From Actinomycetales bacterium (GTDB lineage: Bacteria; Actinomycetota; Actinomycetes; Propionibacteriales; Nocardioidaceae), in the NCBI GenBank assembly GCA_012513165.1, contig JAAZCT010000066.1:1-11099 (forward strand): a stretch of 11,099 bases of DNA, written 5' to 3'. Numbering within the stretch: the stretch's first letter is position 1; every line of letters starts with the position of its first letter. Positions 1 to 6,522 of the stretch are shown one piece after another. The notes beneath the pieces are model-generated. The model was not told the DNA's origin. It searched no databases and saw nothing but the letters and a program-made list of their open reading frames with translations. The position numbers and the translations under genes were made by a program.

Positions 1-238
1 GCACGATCGAGCCGATGTTGAAGTCGTGTTGCAGGTTCTCGATCGCGACGTGGAAGTCGTGGCGTTTGGTGTCGAGGTCTGCGATGATCGCTTCCATCGT
101 CCAGTAGCGGTATTCGTCGACCACGTTGCGCCGATCACCCTCGGCGAGTAGTTCGCGATCCCATTGCTCGCCTTCGGGCCAGTCGCCTTCCCACGGGCCG
201 ACGCCGACCTCGTGGGTTTCGCGTTCCTCGTAGGTCAT
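1..238 (-). CDS. TrmH/SpoU-family RNA methyltransferase, N-terminal part (cut by window edge)
   Basis: About 79 N-terminal residues are visible, starting [18 protein letters not shown] and running to the left edge at ...HDFNIGSIV. The block [16 protein letters not shown], then [22 protein letters not shown], is what I recognise from actinobacterial SpoU/TrmH 2'-O-ribose methyltransferases. There the FNIGSIVRT-like segment opens the catalytic SPOUT fold, which binds S-adenosylmethionine in a trefoil knot; the knot itself lies outside the window. The substrate (rRNA or tRNA) cannot be told. The ATG at 236-238 overlaps the TGA of pyrE as ATGA, so the two genes are very likely one transcript with coupled translation. 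The same pairing of a SpoU methyltransferase with pyrE occurs in mycobacteria as I recall it. Too short for the 108-residue opposite-phase reading frame over this stretch to be preferred. Confidence 0.85.
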   Translation of the reverse strand, partial: MTYEERETHEVGVGPWEGDWPEGEQWDRELLAEGDRRNVVDEYRYWTMEAIIADLDTKRHDFHVAIENLQHDFNIGSIV

Positions 239-879
239 GCGACGCCGAATTCGGCGCGGTAGGCACGGATCGCGGGCAAGTGTTCGGCGAATCGGCCCGT
301 GCGTTCGAGGTAGGCAACGATGTCGCTGAGCGAGACGATCGAGCGAACAGCGATCGAGTACTTCGCTTCGACTTCTTGGATGGCGGAAGTTTTGCCGGTG
401 CCGCGTTCTTGGCGATCAACCGCCACGACGACGCCAGCAACGGCCGCGCCTGTGTCAGCAAGCAGGTCCATCACTTCGCCGATCGCGGTTCCGGCCGTGA
501 TGACGTCGTCGATGATCAAAACTCGGCCGTGCGGCTGCTCGCCGACGCACAGTCCGCCTTCGCCGTGGTCTTTGGCTTCTTTCCGGTTGAAACACCAAGG
601 GGTGTCGATGCTGTGCGAGTCGGCGAGTTTGATCGAGGCTGCGGCTGCGAGGGGGATGCCTTTGTAGGCGGGGCCGAGCAAAACATCGAACTCGACAGCC
701 GAGTCCACGATCGCAGCAGCGTAGAAGCTGCCGAGCGCTGAGAGTGCTGCTCCCGTTTTGAAGAGCCCCGCGTTGAAGAAGTAGGGAGACGTGCGTCCGG
801 ACTTGAGTGTGAACTCGCCGAAGCGTAAAACGTCTTGCTCGATGGCGAATTCGATGAACTCTGTCTTGTAGTCACGCAT
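235..879 (-). CDS. pyrE: Orotate phosphoribosyltransferase (long, E. coli type)
   Basis: Cytosolic enzyme of de novo pyrimidine synthesis: orotate plus PRPP gives orotidine 5'-monophosphate. The 214 residues match the usual 213 of the E. coli type almost position for position: Lys26 in [19 protein letters not shown] at 67-78 (orotate-side loop), [13 protein letters not shown] at 97-109 (the flexible catalytic loop with Arg99, Lys100, Lys103 and His105), and the PRPP-binding motif [13 protein letters not shown] at 120-132 with Asp124-Asp125. The ATG at 877-879 has only a weak, distant AGGA as ribosome site. The stop overlaps the start of the downstream methyltransferase by 4 bp. Odd point: mycobacteria and streptomycetes, as I know them, carry a shorter (about 180-residue) PyrE with a different loop, so this version is notable. 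All catalytic residues are present and I expect an active enzyme. Confidence 0.96.
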   Translation of the reverse strand: MRDYKTEFIEFAIEQDVLRFGEFTLKSGRTSPYFFNAGLFKTGAALSALGSFYAAAIVDSAVEFDVLLGPAYKGIPLAAAASIKLADSHSIDTPWCFNRKEAKDHGEGGLCVGEQPHGRVLIIDDVITAGTAIGEVMDLLADTGAAVAGVVVAVDRQERGTGKTSAIQEVEAKYSIAVRSIVSLSDIVAYLERTGRFAEHLPAIRAYRAEFGVA

Positions 880-909
880 GCGCTCTAGATTAGTCCTGCG
901 GGGAATTTG

Positions 910-937
910 CTTATGAAGTCGATCGAAGTTGCGTCAA
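910..937 (-). promoter_or_regulatory. Probable pyrE promoter
   Basis: Read on the minus strand there is TTGACG (937-932, 5 of 6 matches to the -35 consensus), a 16-nt spacer and CATAAG (915-910, 4 of 6 matches to TATAAT). Transcription would begin near 903, leaving a leader of about 24 nt before the pyrE ATG. There is no room for a PyrR-type attenuator in such a leader, and none is seen. Assignment rests only on motif match and position. Confidence 0.4.
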
Positions 938-1056
938 AAAACACTGAAAACTAAGTAGTCGTCAAATTAACACGGGTCCCACCCCTTTCATTCTGAACCA
1001 GATGTGGTTATGCTTTCAATTACAGGTCTGATGCGCCTTGAGCCGTCAGGTCTGTT

Positions 1057-1112
1057 GTCGGCCCGTCGTTTCACACCCCCCCCGAGAGCGACGGGCCGGC
1101 CCTTTCTTCTCT
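1057..1112 (+). terminator. Terminator-like hairpin without an upstream gene
   Basis: The perfect 10-bp arms CGGCCCGTCG (1059-1068) and CGACGGGCCG (1089-1098) can be lengthened with G-U pairs on both ends to about 15 pairs if the transcript is plus-strand. The loop contains a run of eight C (1076-1083). It is followed by CCTTTCTTCTCT (1101-1112), an imperfect U-rich tail, only on the plus strand. No protein gene precedes it on that strand, so it would end a short non-coding RNA or act as a leader attenuator for the gene at 1316. The stem is certain as sequence; its termination function is inferred. Confidence 0.5.
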
Positions 1113-1263
1113 CGCGCTGCGCTCGCCGATCAGGCTGGCAGTTCACGATTTTCGACGGTGGACACCTGAGGCAGGCCGCTCGAAGGCAGCGGAACCGTTC
1201 CTCCGCAAAACGAGACCCACAACGTAGGTGCATCCGCCTAGTCGCACATGGGCACTATGAGTC

Positions 1264-1292
1264 ATTTCCGTGCTGAAATATTCCCTTATACT
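1264..1292 (+). promoter_or_regulatory. Possible promoter of the 7TM-PAS gene
   Basis: TATACT at 1287-1292 is a good -10 hexamer (5 of 6). The -35 region is poor (TTTCCG at 1265-1270 with a 16-nt spacer is the nearest). Transcription would start around 1299, about 17 nt before the GTG at 1316, and no Shine-Dalgarno sequence lies between. Confidence 0.35.
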
Positions 1293-1315
1293 CACGCGCA
1301 CGGCAGACTAACTTA

Positions 1316-2695
1316 GTGCCTCAACTTGACCTCGTGATCGTCGTAGCTCTTGCGCTTACGGGATTCGCAGCTCTCTTCCAGGGCGCACGGGTCAAATTGC
1401 GTATTCCGACCGCCATGGTGTGCTTCAGTATTGCTGGCTGGGTAACTGCCGGATCACTACAAGGGCCTGAGGGGCCCCCAAGCTATGCAAGCTTGGCGCT
1501 CTTGTTAGGCGCAGTCGCGATGACTGCGGGCTGGGCATACATCCTGATGCGCAAACTTCTTGAGAACGACGCGGAAATCCCGCTACCTCATTTCCTCATT
1601 ATTCTGACGTTCCCGATCATCATCACGAGCGTGACGTGGTTCGGTATTGGTATGTCCCAACTCGACGGCTGGCGTCTCAGCCCGACATACGTCGTGCAAG
1701 CGATTTATATCTATGGACACTTCGGTGCCATGGCGCTCACGATGGCGAAACGTCAGGGCGACCCTTCACGCCGCATCCGCTACTCCCTGATCGCCACTAC
1801 AGCGCTGCTAGTAACGGGCATCATCGTCGAGACTCTCGCCTACCAATACACCGCCTACGTCGCGGTTGTGCTCGCCTTCGTCGCGGCTTGGGCCGCCCGA
1901 TGGCCCGCTGCATGGTGGCAAGCACCGGTCGCCGCGGACGAACTGTTGGAATCGATTGGCGTGTTCCTGTTCGTGATTGACGACGAGGGTCGGCTGCGCA
2001 AATGGAACACCACGGCCGCCAACCTCGTCGAAGCCTTGGCACCCAGAACCAAGCTCCAGCGGGGGCTGTATGTCGAGAAACTCTTGGGCATCACACTCCC
2101 ATTGCGCGATGGCGCCGTCGTCGAGTTTCAGTTAGGTGGTGGCGTCCTGCGCACTGAATGCAACACTCACGAAATACCTATGGGACCCGGGATGAGCGCC
2201 ATGGAACGCGTGCTGATGATGCGCCCGCTCAAATCACGGGTGACGTCCTCACGGCTGGCGACCCCTTCTGGCGAACTCCCTGGCTACGACCCTGTCACTC
2301 AGACTCTCAGTCGTCGTTCGATCATGGAACGGCTTGAGAGCGCCGACCACAGCATCCGCCTGGAGTTCCGTCCCACGATTAAGGCCGTGCTGGTCGATGA
2401 AGTGATGTTTGTTGTTGCGCGCCGACTCGAGTCTGCCTTTAGTGGCATCGAGTGGGGTCGGATCGATCCGTGGGCTTTTGCCGTAGTGGTTTCCTCGCCC
2501 GAGGAAGCGGATACCTTGGCGCATAGCCTGTTGTCCATTGACGGGGTGCCGATCGAATACGGTTTGGCTGTTTACAGCCAGACTTTCGTCGATCACAGGT
2601 ATGCGCGGGAAAGTGGTGCCGCGTTCGCAATTCGTGTTTCTCAACCGCGGATGAACGAGACCGATGATCCGAAGGAACGGGAATTCAAAGCGTGA
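1316..2695 (+). CDS. Seven-helix membrane protein with PAS-like and degenerate GGDEF-like domains
   Basis: 459 residues, not assignable to a named protein. Hydrophobic segments at about 4-22, 32-48, 58-78, 92-112, 124-143, 157-172 and 178-198 give a seven-helix membrane sensor module. A PAS-like domain follows at about 207-305 (ESIGVFLFVIDDEGRLRKW resembles the opening strands of a PAS fold, continuing to RVLMMRPLKS). Then YDPVTQTLSRRSIMERL (324-340) resembles the DPLTGLLNRR-type opening of GGDEF diguanylate cyclases. The later segment GRIDPWAFAVVV (381-392) sits where ARxGGDEFAVLL is expected. The GGDEF signature and the metal/substrate segment (DxDxFKxxND) are both absent, so cyclase activity is unlikely; the domain may bind a nucleotide or a partner, or be in decay. 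The GTG start has no clear ribosome site; a later GTG at codon 7 is an alternative. The gene stands alone: divergent from pyrE, convergent with the tRNA. Function unknown; a signal receptor is my best reading. Confidence 0.8.
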   Translation: MPQLDLVIVVALALTGFAALFQGARVKLRIPTAMVCFSIAGWVTAGSLQGPEGPPSYASLALLLGAVAMTAGWAYILMRKLLENDAEIPLPHFLIILTFPIIITSVTWFGIGMSQLDGWRLSPTYVVQAIYIYGHFGAMALTMAKRQGDPSRRIRYSLIATTALLVTGIIVETLAYQYTAYVAVVLAFVAAWAARWPAAWWQAPVAADELLESIGVFLFVIDDEGRLRKWNTTAANLVEALAPRTKLQRGLYVEKLLGITLPLRDGAVVEFQLGGGVLRTECNTHEIPMGPGMSAMERVLMMRPLKSRVTSSRLATPSGELPGYDPVTQTLSRRSIMERLESADHSIRLEFRPTIKAVLVDEVMFVVARRLESAFSGIEWGRIDPWAFAVVVSSPEEADTLAHSLLSIDGVPIEYGLAVYSQTFVDHRYARESGAAFAIRVSQPRMNETDDPKEREFKA

Positions 2696-2697
2696 TA

Positions 2698-2717
2698 CTC
2701 GCTGTGTTGCTAGCGAG
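2698..2717. terminator. Weak hairpin between converging 3' ends
   Basis: CTCGCT (2698-2703) and AGCGAG (2712-2717) form a 6-bp stem with an 8-nt loop just after the stop of the membrane protein, touching the 3' end of the tRNA. It has no U-run on either side, so it is a poor intrinsic terminator; it may only slow polymerase or be fortuitous. Confidence 0.25.
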
Positions 2718-2788
2718 CCGCCTGCCGGAATCGAACCGGCGACCTTTTCATTACGAGTGAAACGCTCTACCGACTGAGCTAAGGCGGC
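2716..2788 (-). tRNA. tRNA-Thr, anticodon CGT
   Basis: The 73-nt cloverleaf is complete. The acceptor stem pairs GCCGCCT with AGGCGGC; the D arm is GCTC...GAGC; the anticodon arm is TTTCA, loop CTCGTAA, TGAAA; the T arm is GCCGG, loop TTCGATT, CCGGC. The anticodon CGT (complement of 2753-2755) reads ACG, threonine. The discriminator base is T and CCA is not encoded, so it must be added by tRNA nucleotidyltransferase. The gene lies tail to tail with the 7TM-PAS gene and head to head with the chorismate mutase gene. A TAGACT hexamer in the minus-strand upstream region could be its -10 box, but no good -35 goes with it. Confidence 0.97.
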
Positions 2789-2853
2789 GCGGTTCAACGA
2801 GGATCGCCCGTCGAACCAAAAAGTGAGTCTACCCGGTACAGGTGCGCCAAGAG

Positions 2854-2889
2854 TTAACAGGTGCCACTCGAACACGTAAGATCACACCG
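2854..2889 (+). promoter_or_regulatory. Leaderless promoter of the chorismate mutase gene
   Basis: TTAACA (2854-2859, 5 of 6 to TTGACA), a 17-nt spacer and TAAGAT (2877-2882) form a good housekeeping promoter. The expected start of transcription, 7 nt after the -10 box, falls on the G of the GTG start codon at 2889. There is no Shine-Dalgarno sequence, which fits a leaderless mRNA, common in actinobacteria. An 8-nt direct repeat ACAGGTGC (2838-2845 and 2857-2864) overlaps the -35 box and might be an operator. Confidence 0.65.
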
Positions 2890-3191
2890 TGGACGCGAAC
2901 ACACCAGAATCCGTGGCAATTGACCTCGAAGAGATCCGATCCAGCATCGACAATATCGATGCTGCCCTCGTTCATCTTTTGGCTGAAAGGTTCAAGTGCA
3001 CCAAGCGCGTCGGCCGCCTCAAAGCCGAACACGTACTACCGGCGGCAGACCCTGAACGCGAAGCCCGACAGATCGAGCGACTTCGATCCAAAGCTCTGGA
3101 AGCCGATCTCGATCCTGCCTTTGCCGAAAAGTTCCTCACGTTCATAATCGAGGAAGTAATTCGGCACCACGTCGAGCTTCGCGAGGACTGA
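2889..3191 (+). CDS. Chorismate mutase, AroQ class (short, monofunctional)
   Basis: Converts chorismate to prephenate at the branch to phenylalanine and tyrosine, in the cytosol. The 100-residue, all-helical protein has the AroQ layout: helix 1 with IRSSIDNIDAALVHLLAERF (16-35), then RVGRLKAEH (40-48), the loop ADPEREARQIERL (53-65), and the C-terminal helix FAEKFLTFIIEEVIRHHVEL (78-97). By alignment with the E. coli chorismate mutase domain I place active-site residues at Arg17, Arg34, Lys45 and Arg57/Glu58; the position of the C-terminal Gln is occupied by His94. The phrases SIDNIDAALVHLLAERFKCTKRVG and AEKFL...EEVIRHH are typical of a short actinobacterial family. There is no fused dehydratase or synthase domain. 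GTG start fixed by the leaderless promoter. It stops 6 bp from the converging hydrolase gene. The symbol is left blank because aroQ is also used for a dehydroquinase. Confidence 0.92.
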   Translation: MDANTPESVAIDLEEIRSSIDNIDAALVHLLAERFKCTKRVGRLKAEHVLPAADPEREARQIERLRSKALEADLDPAFAEKFLTFIIEEVIRHHVELRED

Positions 3192-3197
3192 ACTTCC

Positions 3198-4715
3198 CTA
3201 CTCTTCGGCGCAAACCGTGCCATTTTTGGGCACGGTGCCGTTGAGATAGAACGCGTCGATAGTGTCGGAAATGCATCGATTCCCCATGAGGTAGGCCGTG
3301 TGCCCATCGCCTTCGCGCGTCAACAAAACTCCCGATTCTAAGTGTTCAGCCAAGGCCTCGGCCCATTCAAACGGCGTGGCCGAATCGCGAGTCGTGCCCA
3401 CGACCACGATCTCTGGAGCGCCCTTCGCTGTTGTGGGCTGCTGGGGCGTATCTGACTCAAGAGGCCAATGGGTGCATCCTGAGGTTCCCCACGCTAGGAA
3501 GGGGCCGAATACCGGCGAAACTTTGGTGAACTCCGGCATGATCTCCTGGACTTCTTGAGCGCTCAAGCCGCCAGGTGAATCTAGGCAGCTAATCGCACTA
3601 ATAACCTGACCCGAGTTGTTCGCAAATGAGCCATCCGATTGTCGCTCGAAGTAGGCGTCCGCCAAATACATCAGCATGCTCGGGTCGCCTGCGAAGACTT
3701 TCTCCAACGCCATCGTAAGAATCGGCCACGAGTCCTTCGAGTACAGGGCCACGGCTACGCCAAAGAACCCGTGTGACTCTGTGAGCGACCGGCCGCCCTT
3801 TACGTCCATGGGCTTTTGGTCCAGTCCGTTAAGCAGTCCGGAGATCGAAGCGATACCTTCATCGACAGTATCGCCGGCAGGGCAATCGCCTTCAGCGATA
3901 CATGACTCTAGGTAGGCCACCAGTGCACGGTGGAAGCCTTCGGCTTGCCCTTTGGACATTCCGACGTTGTCTAGTGCAGTATCAACGGCGCCGTCTAACA
4001 CCATGCGCCCGACCTTTTCGGGGAACAAATCGGCATATGTGGCGCCTAGTTGTGTGCCGTACGAGGCGCCATACCAGTGCAGCTTTTCTTGGCCGAGCAA
4101 CGCGCGTGCGATGTCTTGGTCACGCGCCGCGCTTTGCGTGTCCACGTTCTTAGCCAAAGCACCCGAGTTCTTCAAGCAGGCTTCACCCATCTTGATGGTG
4201 GCCGCTTTGTTCTCGGCAATCTCTTCGGCGGTATCGGGCGTCGGATCGAGGCTGATGCTCGCGTCGAACTGCTTGTCCGTCAGACATTTCAGTGGAGTGG
4301 AACCGCCCACGCCGCGAGGATCAAGACCGACTACGTCATAAGCATCGCGCATTTCTTCGGAAACGGACGAGCCCACCATCCGGGCGAACTGGGTGCCTGA
4401 ACCGCCAGGCCCGCCGGGGTTCACGAACAGCACCTGATCGGTCTTCTCGTTGGCGGCGACCCGCTGCATCTTGACCTTGAACGTCTCGCCCTCAGGCTTC
4501 GCGTAGTCCACCGGAACGTCGATAAATGCGCACGTGTGTTGGCCGCATCGTTCCCATTCGACTTTCTGGCTATAGAACTTTTCCAAACCTGCTGGCGCAG
4601 CTTCACCTGTCGGGCCCTGCGCTTCGGGCATGTCTTTGCGGAGCAGTGAGGCGAGACCCACTGAGATCGCAGCGACTACGGCAATCGCTGCCACAATGAC
4701 CAAGAACTTTTTCAC
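3198..4715 (-). CDS. Membrane-anchored/secreted alpha/beta hydrolase, tripeptidyl aminopeptidase-like (S33)
   Basis: 505 residues. The N-terminus (MKK, then a hydrophobic run 4-25) is a signal anchor or signal peptide without a lipobox cysteine, so the enzyme acts outside the membrane. The fold is an alpha/beta hydrolase with the features of actinobacterial tripeptidyl aminopeptidases: oxyanion loop NPGGPGGSG (99-107), DPRGVGGS (132-139), nucleophile elbow GASYG (216-220, Ser218), acid Asp444 in GTTRDSATP, and His472 in GDGHTAY. The C-terminal part from about 405 looks like the TAP C-terminal domain. Ten cysteines (57, 62, 144, 180, 272, 278, 377, 414, 481, 502) suit disulfides in an exported protein. 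Expected activity: release of short peptides from the N-terminus of proteins or peptides; substrate unknown, and an esterase role cannot be excluded. The GTG start overlaps the holB stop (GTGA), so expression is tied to the replication genes. Confidence 0.9.
   Translation of the reverse strand: MKKFLVIVAAIAVVAAISVGLASLLRKDMPEAQGPTGEAAPAGLEKFYSQKVEWERCGQHTCAFIDVPVDYAKPEGETFKVKMQRVAANEKTDQVLFVNPGGPGGSGTQFARMVGSSVSEEMRDAYDVVGLDPRGVGGSTPLKCLTDKQFDASISLDPTPDTAEEIAENKAATIKMGEACLKNSGALAKNVDTQSAARDQDIARALLGQEKLHWYGASYGTQLGATYADLFPEKVGRMVLDGAVDTALDNVGMSKGQAEGFHRALVAYLESCIAEGDCPAGDTVDEGIASISGLLNGLDQKPMDVKGGRSLTESHGFFGVAVALYSKDSWPILTMALEKVFAGDPSMLMYLADAYFERQSDGSFANNSGQVISAISCLDSPGGLSAQEVQEIMPEFTKVSPVFGPFLAWGTSGCTHWPLESDTPQQPTTAKGAPEIVVVGTTRDSATPFEWAEALAEHLESGVLLTREGDGHTAYLMGNRCISDTIDAFYLNGTVPKNGTVCAEE
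3214..3236. terminator. Hairpin inside the hydrolase 3' coding end, between converging genes
   Basis: ACCGTGCC (3214-3221) and GGCACGGT (3229-3236) make a perfect 8-bp stem with a 7-nt A/T-rich loop, 16-38 bp inside the hydrolase gene and 23 bp past the chorismate mutase stop. The gap between the two genes is only 6 bp, so any plus-strand terminator has to lie inside the opposing gene. No real U-run follows on either strand, and the arms encode the repeated residues GTVPKNGTV, so it may be a by-product of coding. Confidence 0.25.
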
Positions 4716-5842
4716 GAAACCATCCTTAGGAACATGTTTTCCATTGCAATTTGGGGTGCTGCGTTCGCGAGCAATGCTTCACGACATCGACTAATGGCTT
4801 CCAGTGATGCGAGCGTCTTTTCAGGAGTAGTGCGCCCGGCCAGTTCGTTTGAACCTTGGGCCAAATCCAGGTTAATCAGAGCGCTGCCGACTCCAAGTTG
4901 AATGCTGAGGACGTCGCGCAGCACTGACATCAATTCGAGCAGGACTCGGTCGATCTCGTCTCGGGCGATACGTTTGCGCCGTGACTCTTGTTCCTTGGTG
5001 AGACCCGAAAGCGCCCCCGCATAGCCGCTTGGCCGCTTGCCTTTGTCTTCGACCCCCCATGCCCGCTGCAGGTTGTCGAGTTCTTTCGCGTCGAGCTCGT
5101 CGCACAAACTCGCGGCACGAGCCTGCGCTTCAGCAACAATCCGCTCTGCCGCGGTCATCGCGCCGGCCAGCGAACGCAGTTCGATCGGGATCCGCGCGAT
5201 CTCTCGGCGGCGTTCCCCGGCTTCGGGATCACGCGCTAGTGCGCGGGCTCGACCAATGTGCCCCTGAGTTGCCGACGCAATCACGGCGGCTGTTGATTGG
5301 TCGATGCCCTCCTTGCGGACGAGGAAGCCGGCAACATCAGCGATGTTAGGCGTCGTGAGAACCACGTGGCGACACCGTGAACGAATCGTCACGAGTACAT
5401 CTTCAGCGAACGGCGCACACAACAGCCAGACGGTATTTGGCGATGGTTCTTCGATGGACTTCAGCAGTGCATTGGCCGCTTGTTCGGTGAGCCGGTCGGC
5501 GTCTTCCACGATGATGACTTGCCAGCCGCCTACGGCCGGATACATCGCGGCTTTGCGCACGACTTCTCGGGCGACGTCGACCCCAATACTCAAACCTTCG
5601 GTGTCGATCACCGTCACGTCCGAGTGCGTGCCTCCCAGCACCATCCGGCAGTCTTTGCATTCGCCGCAGCCATCAGCTTCGCATTGCAGTGCCGCAGCGA
5701 ACGCGACAGCGGCTGTGGAACGGCCCGAACCAGGTGGGCCTGTGACCAGCCAGGCGTGTGTCATTGCGCCTTTGGCCGCGCGATCGAAAAGTTCTGCAAC
5801 GCGCTCTTGGCCGACCAGATCGGTCCACACGCCGGCCATCAT
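4712..5842 (-). CDS. holB: DNA polymerase III subunit delta' (clamp loader)
   Basis: Subunit of the clamp-loader complex that opens the beta sliding clamp and places it on primed DNA. Numbering from the ATG at 5842 (376 residues): LVGQE near 9-13, the P-loop-derived GPPGSGRS (35-42, with Arg for the Walker Lys, as usual for actinobacterial delta'), a four-cysteine zinc site (Cys54, 59, 62, 65), the Walker-B-like VIIVEDADR, the helix AANALLKSIEEPSPN, and the SRC motif (RSRCRHVV). After about 200 comes a less conserved charged helical collar domain. The reading frame can be extended six codons to an ATG at 5860, but that has no ribosome site. The ATG at 5842 overlaps the tmk stop as ATGA with GGA 9 nt upstream; an ATG at 5839 is also possible and fits the usual short N-terminus best. 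The stop overlaps the hydrolase start as GTGA. Confidence 0.93.
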   Translation of the reverse strand: MMAGVWTDLVGQERVAELFDRAAKGAMTHAWLVTGPPGSGRSTAAVAFAAALQCEADGCGECKDCRMVLGGTHSDVTVIDTEGLSIGVDVAREVVRKAAMYPAVGGWQVIIVEDADRLTEQAANALLKSIEEPSPNTVWLLCAPFAEDVLVTIRSRCRHVVLTTPNIADVAGFLVRKEGIDQSTAAVIASATQGHIGRARALARDPEAGERRREIARIPIELRSLAGAMTAAERIVAEAQARAASLCDELDAKELDNLQRAWGVEDKGKRPSGYAGALSGLTKEQESRRKRIARDEIDRVLLELMSVLRDVLSIQLGVGSALINLDLAQGSNELAGRTTPEKTLASLEAISRCREALLANAAPQIAMENMFLRMVS

Positions 5843-6522
5843 GCGGGCTGTTCCAACCATGCGAGAACGGCCGTAACGATGCTCTGGTGAATCTCGGCGG
5901 GGGTCCCGACTGCCGGGACCACAATGTGTGAGGCAGAACCGTCGGCGGCCGCGAGGAAATACTGACGAACGCGTTCGTGAAACTCGATCGGTTCGGCCTC
6001 AATCCGATCGTGGTCTCCGGCCCGCGCTAGACCAAGACTCGGTTCGACGTCGAGCACAATCGTCAGGTCCGGATTCAGGTTGCCCGTGGCCCAGTCTGCG
6101 ATGGGCGCTAACTCGTTGGGAACCAGATCTCGGCCAGCCCCCTGATACGCGAGCATCGACTCAACGTACCGATCGGTGATCACGACCTGCCCTGCGTCCA
6201 ATGCCGGACGCAACACCACATCAGCGTGTTCGGCTTTATCGGCCATATAGATGAGCGCTTCAGTCCGAGGTGAAAGATCGCCCGTTGCTGGATCGAGCAG
6301 AATGCTGCGCAGCGTTTGACCAACGGGCGTGCCGCCCGGTTGCCGCGTATGCAAAACGCTGCGGCCCTGCGTTTCGAACCATGAAGCGAGCAGCCGCGAC
6401 TGCGTAGATTTACCCGAACCCTCGCCACCCTCAAAGGCGATGAACAAGCCGGAGTCAACTGCAGTGCGTTCCATAGGACTAGAGCCTAGTGGGCGACCCG
6501 AATCCACACGGAACTTATCCAC
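5839..6522 (-). CDS. tmk: Thymidylate kinase
   Basis: Phosphorylates dTMP to dTDP with ATP, the step that commits thymidylate to dTTP. Numbered from the internal ATG at 6474 (211 residues, close to the family norm): P-loop FEGGEGSGKST (14-24), RQPGGT (44-49, where many homologues have REPGGT), TDRY (100-103), SMLAYQG (106-112), and the lid region with DRIEAEPIEFHERVRQYF (156-173). The longest frame starts at GTG 6522 (227 residues), 24 bp after topA; the added 16 residues, MDKFRVDSGRPLGSSP, resemble nothing I know. Neither start has a good ribosome site, so both stay open: I give the long coordinates but lean slightly to 6474. A perfect DnaA-box sequence overlaps the GTG start. The stop overlaps holB by 4 bp, and the topA-tmk-holB order groups DNA-replication functions. 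Confidence 0.94.
   Translation of the reverse strand: MDKFRVDSGRPLGSSPMERTAVDSGLFIAFEGGEGSGKSTQSRLLASWFETQGRSVLHTRQPGGTPVGQTLRSILLDPATGDLSPRTEALIYMADKAEHADVVLRPALDAGQVVITDRYVESMLAYQGAGRDLVPNELAPIADWATGNLNPDLTIVLDVEPSLGLARAGDHDRIEAEPIEFHERVRQYFLAAADGSASHIVVPAVGTPAEIHQSIVTAVLAWLEQPA

Larger units (their letters stand above)
880..1315. other. Divergent intergenic region (436 bp)
   Basis: Lies between the pyrE start (minus) and the start of the membrane protein (plus). It holds a likely pyrE promoter (910-937), an A/T-richer stretch (about 925-970), paired 11-nt direct repeats CAGGTCTGATG (1023-1033) and CAGGTCTGTTG (1047-1057), a strong GC hairpin followed by a pyrimidine-rich tail (1057-1112), a short inverted repeat GCGGAACCGTTCCTCCGC (1189-1206), and a TATACT box (1287-1292). 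I do not accept the two overlapping reading frames of 81 and 90 codons here as genes: neither has a ribosome site or a recognisable product. Confidence 0.7.

Noticed and set aside
280..741. 153-codon plus-strand frame opposite pyrE
   Set aside because: Antisense shadow of a complete, well-conserved pyrE; no known domain.
1189..1206. Inverted repeat GCGGAACCGTTCCTCCGC as an operator
   Set aside because: Short and imperfect, about 80 bp upstream of the only plausible -10 box; not enough to call a binding site.
988..1276. Overlapping 81-codon (minus) and 90-codon (plus) frames in the pyrE upstream region
   Set aside because: No ribosome site, basic low-information translations, and they run across the hairpin; better explained as non-coding.
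2249..2875. 208-codon minus-strand frame spanning the tRNA and the end of the 7TM-PAS gene
   Set aside because: It reads through the tRNA-Thr gene (giving the familiar spurious AQSVERFTRNEKVAGSIPAGG-like peptide) and antisense to a better-supported gene.
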